From Candidatus Moraniibacteriota bacterium (GTDB lineage Bacteria > Patescibacteriota > Minisyncoccia > Moranbacterales > UBA1568), in NCBI GenBank assembly GCA_903893925.1, contig CAITOC010000022.1, positions 1-45,376 of the forward strand: a stretch of DNA of 45,376 nucleotides. The letters run 5' to 3'. Made by a program: the position numbers and the translations under genes. The notes under the pieces were generated by a model that was not told the origin of the DNA, made no database searches, and saw only the letters and a list, made by a program, of their open reading frames with translations. Below, piece after piece: positions 16,111-25,689 of this stretch. Within the stretch, counting starts at the first letter, position 1. Every line of letters begins with the position of its first letter.

Positions 16111-16181
16111 TAAAAAGAAGCAATCGCTGAATATCCTGTAAGACTTCGCTGAAGTCGTTTTGAACACTGTCCGATACCCGT

Positions 16182-19100
16182 ATGTCGTCAAAGGATGAGA
16201 ACCCTCAGAAACCTGACTGGAGGGATTCTTTAGGAAGAATCCAAGCCGAACTCAAGAAGTCGGAGCGACCGGCTTCGGAAGGTTTGGTCGTGCCGGAAAA
16301 GGTTGTCGAGCAAGGGCTCGTGGCACCGTCTCCGGAAGTGCCAAAAAAGAAAGATGAGAAGAAGGAACGCGTGAACCGCCGATTGATCGAGCTTCTCGAA
16401 AAGGAGATCAAGGATTTTGAAAAGCACCTTCGTCGAACGGTAAAAAAGGAGATTGGAAAAAAAGATAAGGGTTCGAACGTTACCGTTTTGGAGAATCTGA
16501 AATCGAACCTTTGGGTGCAGGAAAAGTTTTATAAGGAGGCGACGAATAGTAGTCCGGAGAAGACGCGTCTCGAAGATAATATCCGAAAAACCAAGGAAGA
16601 CATCCAGGCAGAGAAGTTGAAACAGCTGAAGCTTACTATGCTCAAGATGGAGCATGATGTGTGTATCGCGAATGGGCCTGATGAATCGACGAAAGCAAAA
16701 CAGAAGTTCGAAGAGGATTGGAAGAAAATAGAGGATATGGCCAAGGAGCTGGGATTGTCTGGCGATGAATATATCGGGATATTGAAAAATCTCATTACGC
16801 CGCTCGAAGAGCGGGCGAGGCGGGATGTCAAAAGGGAGAAAAAGACTGTTAAAAAAGTTGCTCCTGCCGAAATTGAAAAAGTCGAGAAGAAAAAAGTTCC
16901 GGTTGCTACCGATCCGAGGAAGAAAGAAGCCGTGAACGAGACGGCCAGGTTCAAATACCTTAAAGGAACACTCGCGGAAGTTGCCACTGAATTTATCAAT
17001 TTGAAGAAGAGGGTTGAGACGCTTCAGACCGAGATACAGACGAAGGAAAAAAGGGAATTCAGGAAGAAGAACGTTCCTCTCAATGAAATCCGTCGAGAGA
17101 AAATCAGAGAATGGGAAGGAATCGAGAGACGGCTGAAGGGCGACCCCTCCTCGTTGCCCGATAATGAACGGGTGAATCTGGAGAGAGATAAAAAATCACT
17201 CGGATTGGAAATCGATAAACTGAGACAGGAAATAGCCGCTCAAAAGAAGCGGAAAGAGGAATTGGAAAAACGACAATCTTCCCGTGAGAAATTGAGGGAG
17301 TCGTTTCAAATTCAACTTGGAGAACTTCGGTCCAATCCGGGGTCGGTGGATGCGGTCAAGGAAGCCGAATTCATTCTCGGGGCACCATCGAAGACGCCGA
17401 AACCGGATGATGCAATAACGGTCATCGCGGAGCCGGAAGGAGAAGTCGTTCCCGAAACCGCTCCGAGTCCTGATTTCGAGACCGAATCGCAGGGTGACCG
17501 AATATCATCGGAAGCGCTCGTGTATGTCGGTGAGCAACGAGCTTCGTTGAATGAAAACCTGTCTGAAGGCGGAAAGGATCGGGAGAGGAGAATCGAGTGG
17601 CTGAAGCAAGAGATTGAAACAAGGAAATCTCTTCTTTCTGATTTGCAAAAGGAAAAAGAACAGGTCGAGCAGGATTTGAAGCGGAACGAGGAAAGTCACA
17701 CGCTTTCCATGGGTAAGGCGAAGAATGTCTTCGGAAGCCTTTCTCGTTCTGAGGATGTTTCCGCCGGTCATCTCAAAGAAACGGAAATGTATCAGTCAAA
17801 ACTTCGTCTTTTGGACGATGAGATTTCTTCCCGAACGAATGAAAAAGAAAAGCTTCAACAACAATTGAACAAGGAAATCGAATCGCTTACGAAGACGCCG
17901 GATGCGGGGCAACAGAATCCGGAACCGGCGGTAGGAGTGCAAGAGCCAGAAACCGCAGAATTAGAATTGAAGCAAGAAAGGGATCGACGGGAGAAGATCG
18001 ACGCGACTCATTTGGCCTTGAAGGAGATGCTTTCCAAGGATGGCTTCGACGCGAGCAGGAACGGCGGTACATCCACAGAACGTTTCCTTGATAGATTCAA
18101 CAGGAACAAGGATGATTTTTCGAAATTGAACGAGGAAGAGAAATCAGTCGTAAAATTCTTTTATCGTGTCTCGCGACAGTTTGAAAGTGATGCCGAATTG
18201 AACGGGATAGATATCTCCGACGCTGAAGGCAGTTCGATCGACTCATTCCTTTTTGCGCTCGCTGCCAAGCTTGTCGATGCGGGCAAGGCTGAAGTCGTGC
18301 TGTCCGGCATGCGGAACATACCCGACGAGGATCTAGAGGAGCTCCTTTCTTCTCCCGGACAGGAACCGGCTCCTACTCCGGATGTGCCACAATCTCCTCC
18401 GACCATTCCGAAACCGGAACTGCCAAAAGTGGATTTCGTCAAACCATTGAGTCTCGATGACGTCGAAAACAAAACTCCTTCCGATGCCGTGTTGAAAAAA
18501 TTCGAAGCGCTCGGAATCAGACAGGCTGATCTTCTTACGGTTCCCGGATTTTCCGATCTGAAGACCGAAGGACAACAGCTGTTCGTCGCGGAAAGTTTGT
18601 TGCAGGCGGCGGCGCGCAATGTCGATGATACTGCGCTAGATACGGCCAAGAGCGGGCTTTTGAAGGGATTTCATCTGACCACGAAGAAGAAAGAACTCGC
18701 GGGGCAGGTGTCTTCGGGAGGACTGAAGAAATACGGTTCCGAACTCACTCAGTTGATAGAGGGGGTAAAGATGAGCGGTTTGGATATGATCGAAATGAAT
18801 GGAAAACTTCATATAGCATTTCTCTCATTGCCAGACAACAAGGCGGACGCTCAGGATGATGACTTTTGGAAGGAAGGACTCGCTTTCAATGAATTCGCGA
18901 ACCGGTTTGCGACAATCCCGCACGAATGGTCACTCGAAGGAGCATCTAAGAAAGATCGTGAGAAATACGATACGGCGAAAGCGTCGTATGATGAAGCGTA
19001 TCAGAGATTGGCGGACAGTATCGATCGGAATCGGGGTGAGAATCCGAAGTCGTACGAAGTCGTTCGGAATGAATACAGCTCTTTGCGCGTGGCCGACAAC

Positions 19101-21143
19101 CGCGTCCGACTTGTCCAACATCTGCAGGCTCATCCGGAAGCCGGGGAATATCTCGAAAGTCTGAAAGGACGGAGTACGCTCATGTCTTTTTTCAAGACGA
19201 CCGGCGCGGAACGTGGCATGTATTTTGCCGGCGGTATGGCCGGGCGATTGGCTTTTGCAAGTACGCTCGGTATTGCCACCGCTCCTCTGGTGGCCTCCAT
19301 CATTGGTGGTGTGATGGGGTACAAGCGGGCAAAGGAGACGCTGGTCGATCAGGACAGGAAAGCTCGCAGGGGTATCGAATCTGCTCCACCGACTGGAGCG
19401 AACGCGACTGCGGGTTGGTTTCGAAAGCTGATCGGAAAGCCAACTGAGATTTCCAAGGAAAAACTTGAGGCGAGCAAGCGAGCGATGGCGCATGCTACGG
19501 CTTCGGAAAAAGATGTTCATGATGGACGAAAGCGCGGACTGGCCGATCGACTCGACATCATTAACGAGCGTGTGGCAAAATTGTCGGCTGATGATACGGA
19601 AGGGATGAAGCGCGAATTGAAAAATCTCGCTGCACGAGTCGACTCTGTCAAGAAGAAAATGGATGCTGACCTGGTGAGCTTCGGGGACGGGGCCGAAGGA
19701 ATGCGGAGTCGGATACATCTTTTAGAAGCGCTATCGCGAGCGGAGATGAATATCGGAGTTTTTGCGGACACTGACGGAGAGAAGGAAAAGAATACGGCGT
19801 ATCGCTTCGAACGGATGTTCGGGGAAAAACAAAGGAAGGAGGAATCACGCATACAGTCGGCGCGAAGCGATTATCGATGGTTCGAGGCGAAGAAGGGCGC
19901 GGTCATGTCGGGAACGATTGCGTTGCTTGGTGCCGGAGTCGCGCAGGGAGTACGTGAGGTGTCCGACTGGGTCCAGCACGGATTTCATGGAGTGCCGACG
20001 CCGACCGGATCTGGCGTTGGAGTCACTTCGCATGAGGTTGCAGCCAAGGCTGCAACAAAAATAAAAGGAGGCACTACTCCCTCTTCGACTGTCCCGCATA
20101 CTCCGACCGGAGCTTCCGCACACGAAATCGCGGATAAAGCCGTCAAGACTGCCGAAAAAATAAAGAGCGGGGCGTCCGCTGATTCCACAGCTCAACATGT
20201 TTCTCATCGGACCGACGTTCCTGGAAGGCATACCGCATCCGAAGTGTTGAAAGGAACGGTCGAACACAAGGCTTCCGAGGCGGGGTCGAAAGCCGTCGAA
20301 GCCGTCGGGAAGGAATATATCGAAACCGCGAAGACGGGCGAAGGCGTGACTCAGCTGGCACGCCGGGCACTTTCGGGGTACATCGGACAGGATCCGAATC
20401 TCAAGGGACTGACGCCGGAGCAGAAGGTATTCATAGAGGATTATCTGCAGAAGAAGGTCTCACATGCCGGCACATTGAAAGTTGACGACAAGGTGAATTT
20501 TACGAAGGACCTGATGGACGAGGCGATCCGTAAGGCAAAGGGGTTGAGCGAGGCGCAGATACGGAATCTGCATCAGTATTCGGAACAGGTACGCGAGTTC
20601 CGGACCGGGACGCCGTCGGGCGCCGTGCATCAGACCGTGAGAACCATGCCCGTAGCCGAGGCTCCCGCGTCGCCGAAGGTCCCGACGGAAGCTCTTGATG
20701 CCGCGACTCCGAAGGGAACGAACACACAGGCGGTGAAGGATGCTATGCCGACTCCGAACGTGCCATCGAATGCGTCGAATATGCCGGCGAATGCCGAAGT
20801 GATCGGCACTGCCTCGGTTGATGGCAAGCCGTCGGTTTTGTGGAGTCCAAGAGAGGATAGCCAGATGTTCGGTCCGATTGGGCGGATGCCAGCGAAGGAT
20901 GTCCCTGAAATCGTTATCCGGGCGGTCAGAAATCCGTTCGGAGAGCATGGTATGGATCCGAGGAGGGCGAGAGAAGTCGGAGATCTTTTTATCGAGGCAC
21001 GCCGCCGCCAAATTATTCCACGATATGGAGAGCGACTACCGGAATTTCTCGACCGGGCAGGACGATCGCATGATGATCCCGATCGAGCGGGAAGATTTTT
21101 CGCCGCCGCCCGAGCTGCGAAGAGATGGGGGAAACGTGGTTGA
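16182..21143 (+). CDS. Giant coiled-coil membrane protein (1653 aa), unknown
   Basis: I do not recognise a named family for the whole protein. Residues about 50-140, 270-400 and 460-600 are highly charged heptad-type coiled coils. A Pro-rich linker (about 725-745) precedes a helical segment. Residues 1012-1047 are hydrophobic and Gly/Ala-rich (one or two membrane passes), and 1241-1263 form another hydrophobic helix. A Thr/Ser/Pro linker leads to a domain at about 1380-1475 (EGVTQLARRAL, FIEDYLQKKV, FTKDLMDEAI) that recurs in the small membrane protein at 24397-25005. The C-terminus is Arg-rich. It leads a plus-strand group with a 142-residue protein and a VirD4-like ATPase, 28 and 42 bp apart. 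A scaffold of an envelope-spanning machine is my inference. Confidence 0.8.
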   Translation: MSSKDENPQKPDWRDSLGRIQAELKKSERPASEGLVVPEKVVEQGLVAPSPEVPKKKDEKKERVNRRLIELLEKEIKDFEKHLRRTVKKEIGKKDKGSNVTVLENLKSNLWVQEKFYKEATNSSPEKTRLEDNIRKTKEDIQAEKLKQLKLTMLKMEHDVCIANGPDESTKAKQKFEEDWKKIEDMAKELGLSGDEYIGILKNLITPLEERARRDVKREKKTVKKVAPAEIEKVEKKKVPVATDPRKKEAVNETARFKYLKGTLAEVATEFINLKKRVETLQTEIQTKEKREFRKKNVPLNEIRREKIREWEGIERRLKGDPSSLPDNERVNLERDKKSLGLEIDKLRQEIAAQKKRKEELEKRQSSREKLRESFQIQLGELRSNPGSVDAVKEAEFILGAPSKTPKPDDAITVIAEPEGEVVPETAPSPDFETESQGDRISSEALVYVGEQRASLNENLSEGGKDRERRIEWLKQEIETRKSLLSDLQKEKEQVEQDLKRNEESHTLSMGKAKNVFGSLSRSEDVSAGHLKETEMYQSKLRLLDDEISSRTNEKEKLQQQLNKEIESLTKTPDAGQQNPEPAVGVQEPETAELELKQERDRREKIDATHLALKEMLSKDGFDASRNGGTSTERFLDRFNRNKDDFSKLNEEEKSVVKFFYRVSRQFESDAELNGIDISDAEGSSIDSFLFALAAKLVDAGKAEVVLSGMRNIPDEDLEELLSSPGQEPAPTPDVPQSPPTIPKPELPKVDFVKPLSLDDVENKTPSDAVLKKFEALGIRQADLLTVPGFSDLKTEGQQLFVAESLLQAAARNVDDTALDTAKSGLLKGFHLTTKKKELAGQVSSGGLKKYGSELTQLIEGVKMSGLDMIEMNGKLHIAFLSLPDNKADAQDDDFWKEGLAFNEFANRFATIPHEWSLEGASKKDREKYDTAKASYDEAYQRLADSIDRNRGENPKSYEVVRNEYSSLRVADNRVRLVQHLQAHPEAGEYLESLKGRSTLMSFFKTTGAERGMYFAGGMAGRLAFASTLGIATAPLVASIIGGVMGYKRAKETLVDQDRKARRGIESAPPTGANATAGWFRKLIGKPTEISKEKLEASKRAMAHATASEKDVHDGRKRGLADRLDIINERVAKLSADDTEGMKRELKNLAARVDSVKKKMDADLVSFGDGAEGMRSRIHLLEALSRAEMNIGVFADTDGEKEKNTAYRFERMFGEKQRKEESRIQSARSDYRWFEAKKGAVMSGTIALLGAGVAQGVREVSDWVQHGFHGVPTPTGSGVGVTSHEVAAKAATKIKGGTTPSSTVPHTPTGASAHEIADKAVKTAEKIKSGASADSTAQHVSHRTDVPGRHTASEVLKGTVEHKASEAGSKAVEAVGKEYIETAKTGEGVTQLARRALSGYIGQDPNLKGLTPEQKVFIEDYLQKKVSHAGTLKVDDKVNFTKDLMDEAIRKAKGLSEAQIRNLHQYSEQVREFRTGTPSGAVHQTVRTMPVAEAPASPKVPTEALDAATPKGTNTQAVKDAMPTPNVPSNASNMPANAEVIGTASVDGKPSVLWSPREDSQMFGPIGRMPAKDVPEIVIRAVRNPFGEHGMDPRRAREVGDLFIEARRRQIIPRYGERLPEFLDRAGRSHDDPDRAGRFFAAARAAKRWGKRG

Positions 21144-21171
21144 TCAAATCGTAAATCCGTAAGAAAAGCGT

Positions 21172-21600
21172 ATGCCAGATATCAATGTCATTCCGGAAGT
21201 GAAGCCGTTCGAGGGAGGTAATGCGACGGAAGCCGGTCCGCAAGTGCTCGGGGAGGGATCGGTCGAACAGCCGATCGATGCGTCCGTCGAGGCATCGAAG
21301 GAACGGGCGAGCGAGAAATTTTCCGAGATTCTCTCGAAGGTCCCGACGACCGCTTCGCCCACATCCGTCGTACCGAATGTCGCGGAAGTCGAACTCGATG
21401 CGAAATCGGTGTACAATGAGACTGACGAGGAATCGCGTGTCACGAAACTCCTCTCGCTCGTCGAGACGAAAGGCGTGGAGTACGCAGTCAAGGTCGCCAT
21501 ACACCTCAATGACTACTATGTCCTCGACCGGATGCACGATGCGCTCGCTTCACGCTTCTACGAGGCGCTTGTGGCCAAGGGCGTGATCCGTGACGAATAG
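21172..21600 (+). CDS. Small acidic protein linked to VirD4-like ATPase, unknown
   Basis: A 142-residue acidic soluble protein. The first 70 residues look disordered (Pro, Ser, Glu, Val). The C-terminal half is a compact helical unit: SRVTKLLSLVETKGVEYAVK, then HLNDYYVLDRMHDALASRFY. I believe similar proteins precede VirD4/VirB4-like ATPases in other CPR genomes, but I cannot check that here. Between the giant protein and the ATPase it could be an adaptor (inference). No catalytic motif is visible. Confidence 0.75.
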   Translation: MPDINVIPEVKPFEGGNATEAGPQVLGEGSVEQPIDASVEASKERASEKFSEILSKVPTTASPTSVVPNVAEVELDAKSVYNETDEESRVTKLLSLVETKGVEYAVKVAIHLNDYYVLDRMHDALASRFYEALVAKGVIRDE

Positions 21601-21642
21601 GTATCGACGGATTCGGAAACAAGAACAGTAAACAGACACACT

Positions 21643-24183
21643 ATGGGAGCCACGGTCATATTCGATCCCAATATCATCCTTCTGCCGGTCCTGCTCGTGT
21701 CGGGACTGTTCTCCTTGGTAACGGGCGGGCTCCTCGTGACGCGCAGTCTTTTTCGGTTTCGTGCGCAGGTGAACCAGTCGATCGCGATGGATGTCGAGCT
21801 CGTCCGCGTGACGAAGAAGGCGGATCGTCCCGGCGAGCAGAAACAGGCCGAGGCGTGGAAAGAGGAAGTGCTCGTCATGGAAAAACTGCTCGAGGCCATG
21901 GCATCGTTCAAACGGACCACGAATCCGATCAAACGGTTTTTCTACGAGGCGCCAACTATCGTGTTCGAGATATCGAAACCGGCGGGAAGCGAAGAGATTC
22001 TTTTTTTCATCTCGATGCCCAAGCGGTTTCGTGACGGGATTGAGAAGCAGGTGCATAGTTTTTTTCCGGATGCGGTCATCGAGAAGGCGTCCGACTATAC
22101 GATTTTCACGCCGGGCTCCGCGACGGCGATTTCGGTCCTCGAGCTCAAGAAGACATTTGCATTACCGCTTCGGACCTACAAGATGATGGGAACCGATTCT
22201 CTCGACGAGATCGCGACGGCGATGAGCAAGATGGATACCGAGGACGAGGGTTCCGTTATCCAGCTCGTGCTCGCACCGACCGGAGGAAACGAGTGGCGCA
22301 AACAGGGCAAGGAAATCGCACAGCGGATGCAACAAGGGAAACAGCTGAAACAGGCCATAGAAAGCCCTTTATCTTCTCATGCGGCGTTCGCCAAAAGTGT
22401 CGCCAAGGCCGTCGTGAAGGAAACGGCGTCGCAGGCGACCTCGGGCATGTCGTCGTCGGATCCGAATCATCCAAAGTCGGAGGACCGGACCGTGTCCCTC
22501 ACGCCCGAAGAACAGGAGCTCGTGAAAGCGATTGAGAACAAGTCGAATTTGCCGGCGTTTCGGACGAATATCCGACTACTCGCCTCGGCAAAGACCGAAT
22601 CTCGGGCAGAAGAACTTTTGTCGCACATGGAGAATGCGTTCACACAGTTCGACTATACCGAAGTGAACTCGTTTCGCGTAAAGAAACGCAAAAAGGGAAA
22701 GCAGGCCGCATTCGATTATATCTTCCGGAACTTCGATGCCGAACATGCCGTCTTGTTGTCCTCCGAGGAGGTGGCATCCGTTTTTCATTTCCCGATTTCG
22801 GTGACCGAGACCCCGAAGATCAAGTGGCTCAAGGCTGGCGCCGCCGCCCCGCCGGTCAATATTCCCAAGGAAGGGGTCCCGCTCGGATACAACGATTACC
22901 GCGGTACGCGGACGGATATTCGCCTTACCGACGATGACCGTCGCCGACACCTCTATGTCGTCGGCCAGACGGGGACGGGGAAATCATATTTCATCGAGGG
23001 GCTTGCGAAATGGGATGCCAAGGCGGGGCACGGCTTGTGCTTCATCGACCCGCATGGCGATGCGATCGAGAGTATCCTCGCCTCCATCCCTCGGGAGCGA
23101 GCTGACGACGTGATCGTCTTCGATCCGTCCGATACGGGACGACCGATCGGACTCAATATGCTCGAATACGATCCGAAGCACCCCGAGCAGAAGACCTTCG
23201 TCATCAACGAGATGATCGGTATCTTCGACCAACTCTACGATCTCAAATCGACCGGCGGACCAATGTTCGAACAGTACATGCGAAACGCGATGCTTCTCAT
23301 CATGGAACATCCGGAGAGCGGATCGACCCTGATGGAGATCTCGCGTGTGCTTGCCGATGAGGAATTCCGGAAGATGAAACTTTCTCACTGCACGAATCCG
23401 ATCGTACGCGACTTCTGGACCAAGGAGGCTGAGAAAGCCGGAGGTGATGCAGCACTCGCGAACATGGTGCCCTATATCACCTCGAAACTCACTACGTTCA
23501 TCTCCAACGACATCATGCGACCGATCATTGCCCAGCAGGAATCAAGTATCGACTTCCGGGGCATCATGGACGAGGGGAAGATCCTCTTGGTGAACCTGTC
23601 GAAGGGGAAGATCGGCGAGATCAATGCGCGCCTTTTGGGAATGGTCATCGTGGGCAAACTCCTTATGGCGGCTCTTTCCCGTGTCGACATTCCGGAAAAC
23701 GAACGGAAGGATTTCTACCTTTATATGGATGAATTCCAGAACGTGACGACGGATTCCATCGCCCAGATCCTTTCCGAAGCGCGCAAGTACCGGCTTGACC
23801 TCATCATCGTGCACCAGTTCATCGCCCAGCTCAAAGAAGAGATCTCCAAAGCGGTATTTGGGAATGTGGGCTCCATGGTCGCACTCCGTGTCGGTCCGGA
23901 AGACGCGGAGTTTCTCGAGAAGCAATTTGCGCCGGTCTTCACGGCGAACGACCTCATGAACGTGGACAATCGGCAGGGCTTCGCCCGTCTTCTCATCAAC
24001 GGCGAACAGACAAAGCCGTTCAATATGAAGACGCTTCCTTCGCCCCAAGGAGACCGACAGGTCGCCGAGGCGCTCAAGGAGCTTTCGCGACTCCGGTATG
24101 GCCGTGATGCGGCCATCGTGAATCGTGAGATTCTTGATCGGGTGAATAATTTCATGCGCGTCGCCCGTGGCCTCGGGGAGTAA
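21643..24183 (+). CDS. VirD4/TraD-like membrane ATPase (type IV coupling protein family)
   Basis: An 846-residue protein. A membrane helix (about 8-32, IILLPVLLVSGLFSLVTGGLL) precedes a 400-residue domain with no recognised motif. The ATPase domain then has Walker A GQTGTGKS (441-448), CFIDPHGDAIES, DVIVFDPSD, Walker B YLYMDEFQN with Asp696-Glu697, and the IVHQFIAQL motif. This is the HerA/FtsK-superfamily layout of type IV secretion coupling proteins and of TraD/TraG enzymes, which pump DNA or hand over substrates. No relaxase, VirB4, VirB6 or pilin gene lies nearby, so classical conjugation is not supported. It follows the acidic protein by 42 bp and ends before a 36-bp palindrome and a bidirectional terminator. 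Confidence 0.88.
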   Translation: MGATVIFDPNIILLPVLLVSGLFSLVTGGLLVTRSLFRFRAQVNQSIAMDVELVRVTKKADRPGEQKQAEAWKEEVLVMEKLLEAMASFKRTTNPIKRFFYEAPTIVFEISKPAGSEEILFFISMPKRFRDGIEKQVHSFFPDAVIEKASDYTIFTPGSATAISVLELKKTFALPLRTYKMMGTDSLDEIATAMSKMDTEDEGSVIQLVLAPTGGNEWRKQGKEIAQRMQQGKQLKQAIESPLSSHAAFAKSVAKAVVKETASQATSGMSSSDPNHPKSEDRTVSLTPEEQELVKAIENKSNLPAFRTNIRLLASAKTESRAEELLSHMENAFTQFDYTEVNSFRVKKRKKGKQAAFDYIFRNFDAEHAVLLSSEEVASVFHFPISVTETPKIKWLKAGAAAPPVNIPKEGVPLGYNDYRGTRTDIRLTDDDRRRHLYVVGQTGTGKSYFIEGLAKWDAKAGHGLCFIDPHGDAIESILASIPRERADDVIVFDPSDTGRPIGLNMLEYDPKHPEQKTFVINEMIGIFDQLYDLKSTGGPMFEQYMRNAMLLIMEHPESGSTLMEISRVLADEEFRKMKLSHCTNPIVRDFWTKEAEKAGGDAALANMVPYITSKLTTFISNDIMRPIIAQQESSIDFRGIMDEGKILLVNLSKGKIGEINARLLGMVIVGKLLMAALSRVDIPENERKDFYLYMDEFQNVTTDSIAQILSEARKYRLDLIIVHQFIAQLKEEISKAVFGNVGSMVALRVGPEDAEFLEKQFAPVFTANDLMNVDNRQGFARLLINGEQTKPFNMKTLPSPQGDRQVAEALKELSRLRYGRDAAIVNREILDRVNNFMRVARGLGE

Positions 24184-24250
24184 GAGAAGCTGTGAACGAG
24201 TCCCGGAACGAGGAGAATTTAGATCGGGTTTTTCCCAAAAATAACGGATG

Positions 24251-24286
24251 CCGGAGTCGAACTCCGATATCGGAGTTCGACTCCGG
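24251..24286. repeat. Perfect 36-bp palindrome
   Basis: CCGGAGTCGAACTCCGAT followed immediately by its exact reverse complement, with no loop bases. It lies between the ATPase stop codon and the terminator, and has no T-run. Confidence 0.95.
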
Positions 24287-24318
24287 AAAGATGGAATGGT
24301 ATTTGAAAAAATAGTACG

Positions 24319-24347
24319 AAGAAAGCCCCGCGTTGCGGGGCTTTCTT
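24319..24347. terminator. Bidirectional terminator
   Basis: AAGAAAGCCCCGC, loop GTT, then GCGGGGCTTTCTT. It separates the convergent ATPase gene and the small membrane protein gene. Confidence 0.88.
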
Positions 24348-24396
24348 CAGAATAATCAAAAGAACGGTAGTATGCTCGCTTCTGTTCCACCCTCTC

Positions 24397-25005
24397 TTAC
24401 TTTCGGAATGCCGAAACGCGGGCGGAATATTTCTTCAGGTTTTGGAGTTGTCGGTCGTTCAACTGCTTGGACGCGTCGATGGCCTGCTTGATCAGATCCT
24501 TCGAGAATTCGACGTTCGTTCCGGTCTTCACGCCTCCCTGATGTCCGACCTTCTTGCGAAGGTAGTCCTCGATGTAGATCCGATGCTCGTTCGTCAGGGA
24601 CGAATCGGCGTTTTTGTCGAGATAATCAGCGGTTGCCTGACGGGCGAGATTGGTGAGCCCGTTTCCGCTCCCGGCGACTTCGATGAACGATGTTTCCGTC
24701 TCACGGCTGGTTTCCGTCGGCTGAGCTGCAACCTTCTCCGGTGTCGGAGTGGTCATCTTCGCCGATCCATTGTCCTGGGCTGTCGTGGTATCCGATGACG
24801 TATCCTGCTTGGCGGTCTCAGAGGACGCTATCTTTTTCAGACCCGAATCGTCGGTCGACGCGGACCGATCCGAGTACGAATAGATTCCGAATGCGATGAT
24901 CGCGACGATGAAGACGCTCGTGACGACGCGGAGATTTTCCTGGACCCAGACCTTCACTTTCTCCGACAGTCCCTCCTCGTAGCTCATATCTTTATCTTCT
25001 TCCAT
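24397..25005 (-). CDS. Small membrane protein sharing the giant protein's C-terminal domain
   Basis: A 202-residue protein: an acidic cytoplasmic tail, an amphipathic helix, one membrane helix (about 28-47, VVTSVFIVAIIAFGIYSY), a Ser/Thr-rich linker, and a C-terminal domain of some 93 residues (NGLTNLARQATADYL, IYIEDYLRKKVGHQGG, FSKDLIKQAID, LKKYSARVSAFR). That domain aligns with residues 1380-1475 of the 1653-residue protein at roughly 45% identity by eye. The start at 25005 is fixed by a good ribosome site (AGGAAGGTG); the frame is open for 31 more codons upstream. It has its own promoter. Topology predicts an outside C-terminal domain. Function unknown. Confidence 0.82.
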   Translation of the reverse strand: MEEDKDMSYEEGLSEKVKVWVQENLRVVTSVFIVAIIAFGIYSYSDRSASTDDSGLKKIASSETAKQDTSSDTTTAQDNGSAKMTTPTPEKVAAQPTETSRETETSFIEVAGSGNGLTNLARQATADYLDKNADSSLTNEHRIYIEDYLRKKVGHQGGVKTGTNVEFSKDLIKQAIDASKQLNDRQLQNLKKYSARVSAFRK

Positions 25006-25122
25006 GTGATTCACCTTCCTTTCTAGTTTATTGATTGTAAAAGGAGCCGCTTGCGTTGAAGTCGGGCCCTCGATTCCGATCCCAAACCGATGGTTCAAGC
25101 CGGATCGACCCCCTGCGTTTCC

Positions 25123-25151
25123 ATGGTACGTTCCTCTGACGTGTCCGTCAA
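25123..25151 (-). promoter_or_regulatory. Promoter of small membrane protein gene
   Basis: On the minus strand TTGACG (complement of 25146-25151), 17 bp, TACCAT (complement of 25123-25128). The predicted leader is about 110 nt. Confidence 0.6.
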
Positions 25152-25689
25152 CTTTACAAAATCGGCGATTTTTGCCCTAGTGAGGCGACTTTTCGGCGAA
25201 AAGAAATAGGGGAGCGATGTGCGTTTGAGCGATCGGGGACAGACGGATGGCGATGGGTGTGATGAATCCGACGACGATAGCGAGTATGAACAGGAGTCAG
25301 ACGGAGACGATTTTCGAAATCGGTGAAAAAAATATGAAACAAGATGCGTACATTTTTGATGGATCAAATTTTTTGAAATATATATCCATACGGGCGTGAG
25401 TATTTTTTCGAAACGGTGTGATGCGAATATTTTTGTCGAACATTTTTATGGCATCCGATCGTATCGCTTCGTCGTATGAGCGAGAGAAAAAATTCATGCG
25501 CGTCGTTTCAAAACACTTGACACGATTTTCTTTTCTTTGATTTTTTTCAAAAAATATATATAATACAATCACGCGGGAAAAAATTTCACGCGAAATAAAA
25601 AAAGCACGGAGGGAACGGTGCAACGATTCATTCGACCCGTCGTGCAAAACAAAATCCGCTTCGGCGGAATACGGAAGGAGGTGAACACT
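25152..25689. other. Non-coding, AT-rich upstream region of H1-like gene
   Basis: No gene is supported here. GC content drops sharply after about 25330. The part from 25500 carries the promoter of the histone-like gene, and the last 120 bp are its leader. Confidence 0.6.
25537..25564 (+). promoter_or_regulatory. Promoter of H1-like gene
   Basis: TTGATT (25537-25542), 16 bp of mostly A and T, TATAAT (25559-25564). A TTGACA at 25517-25522 is too far upstream for this -10 box. Confidence 0.65.

Noticed and set aside
21643-24183. Complete conjugation or type IV secretion locus
   Set aside because: Only the coupling-type ATPase is recognisable; no relaxase, VirB4, VirB6, VirB10 or pilin gene is visible in the window.
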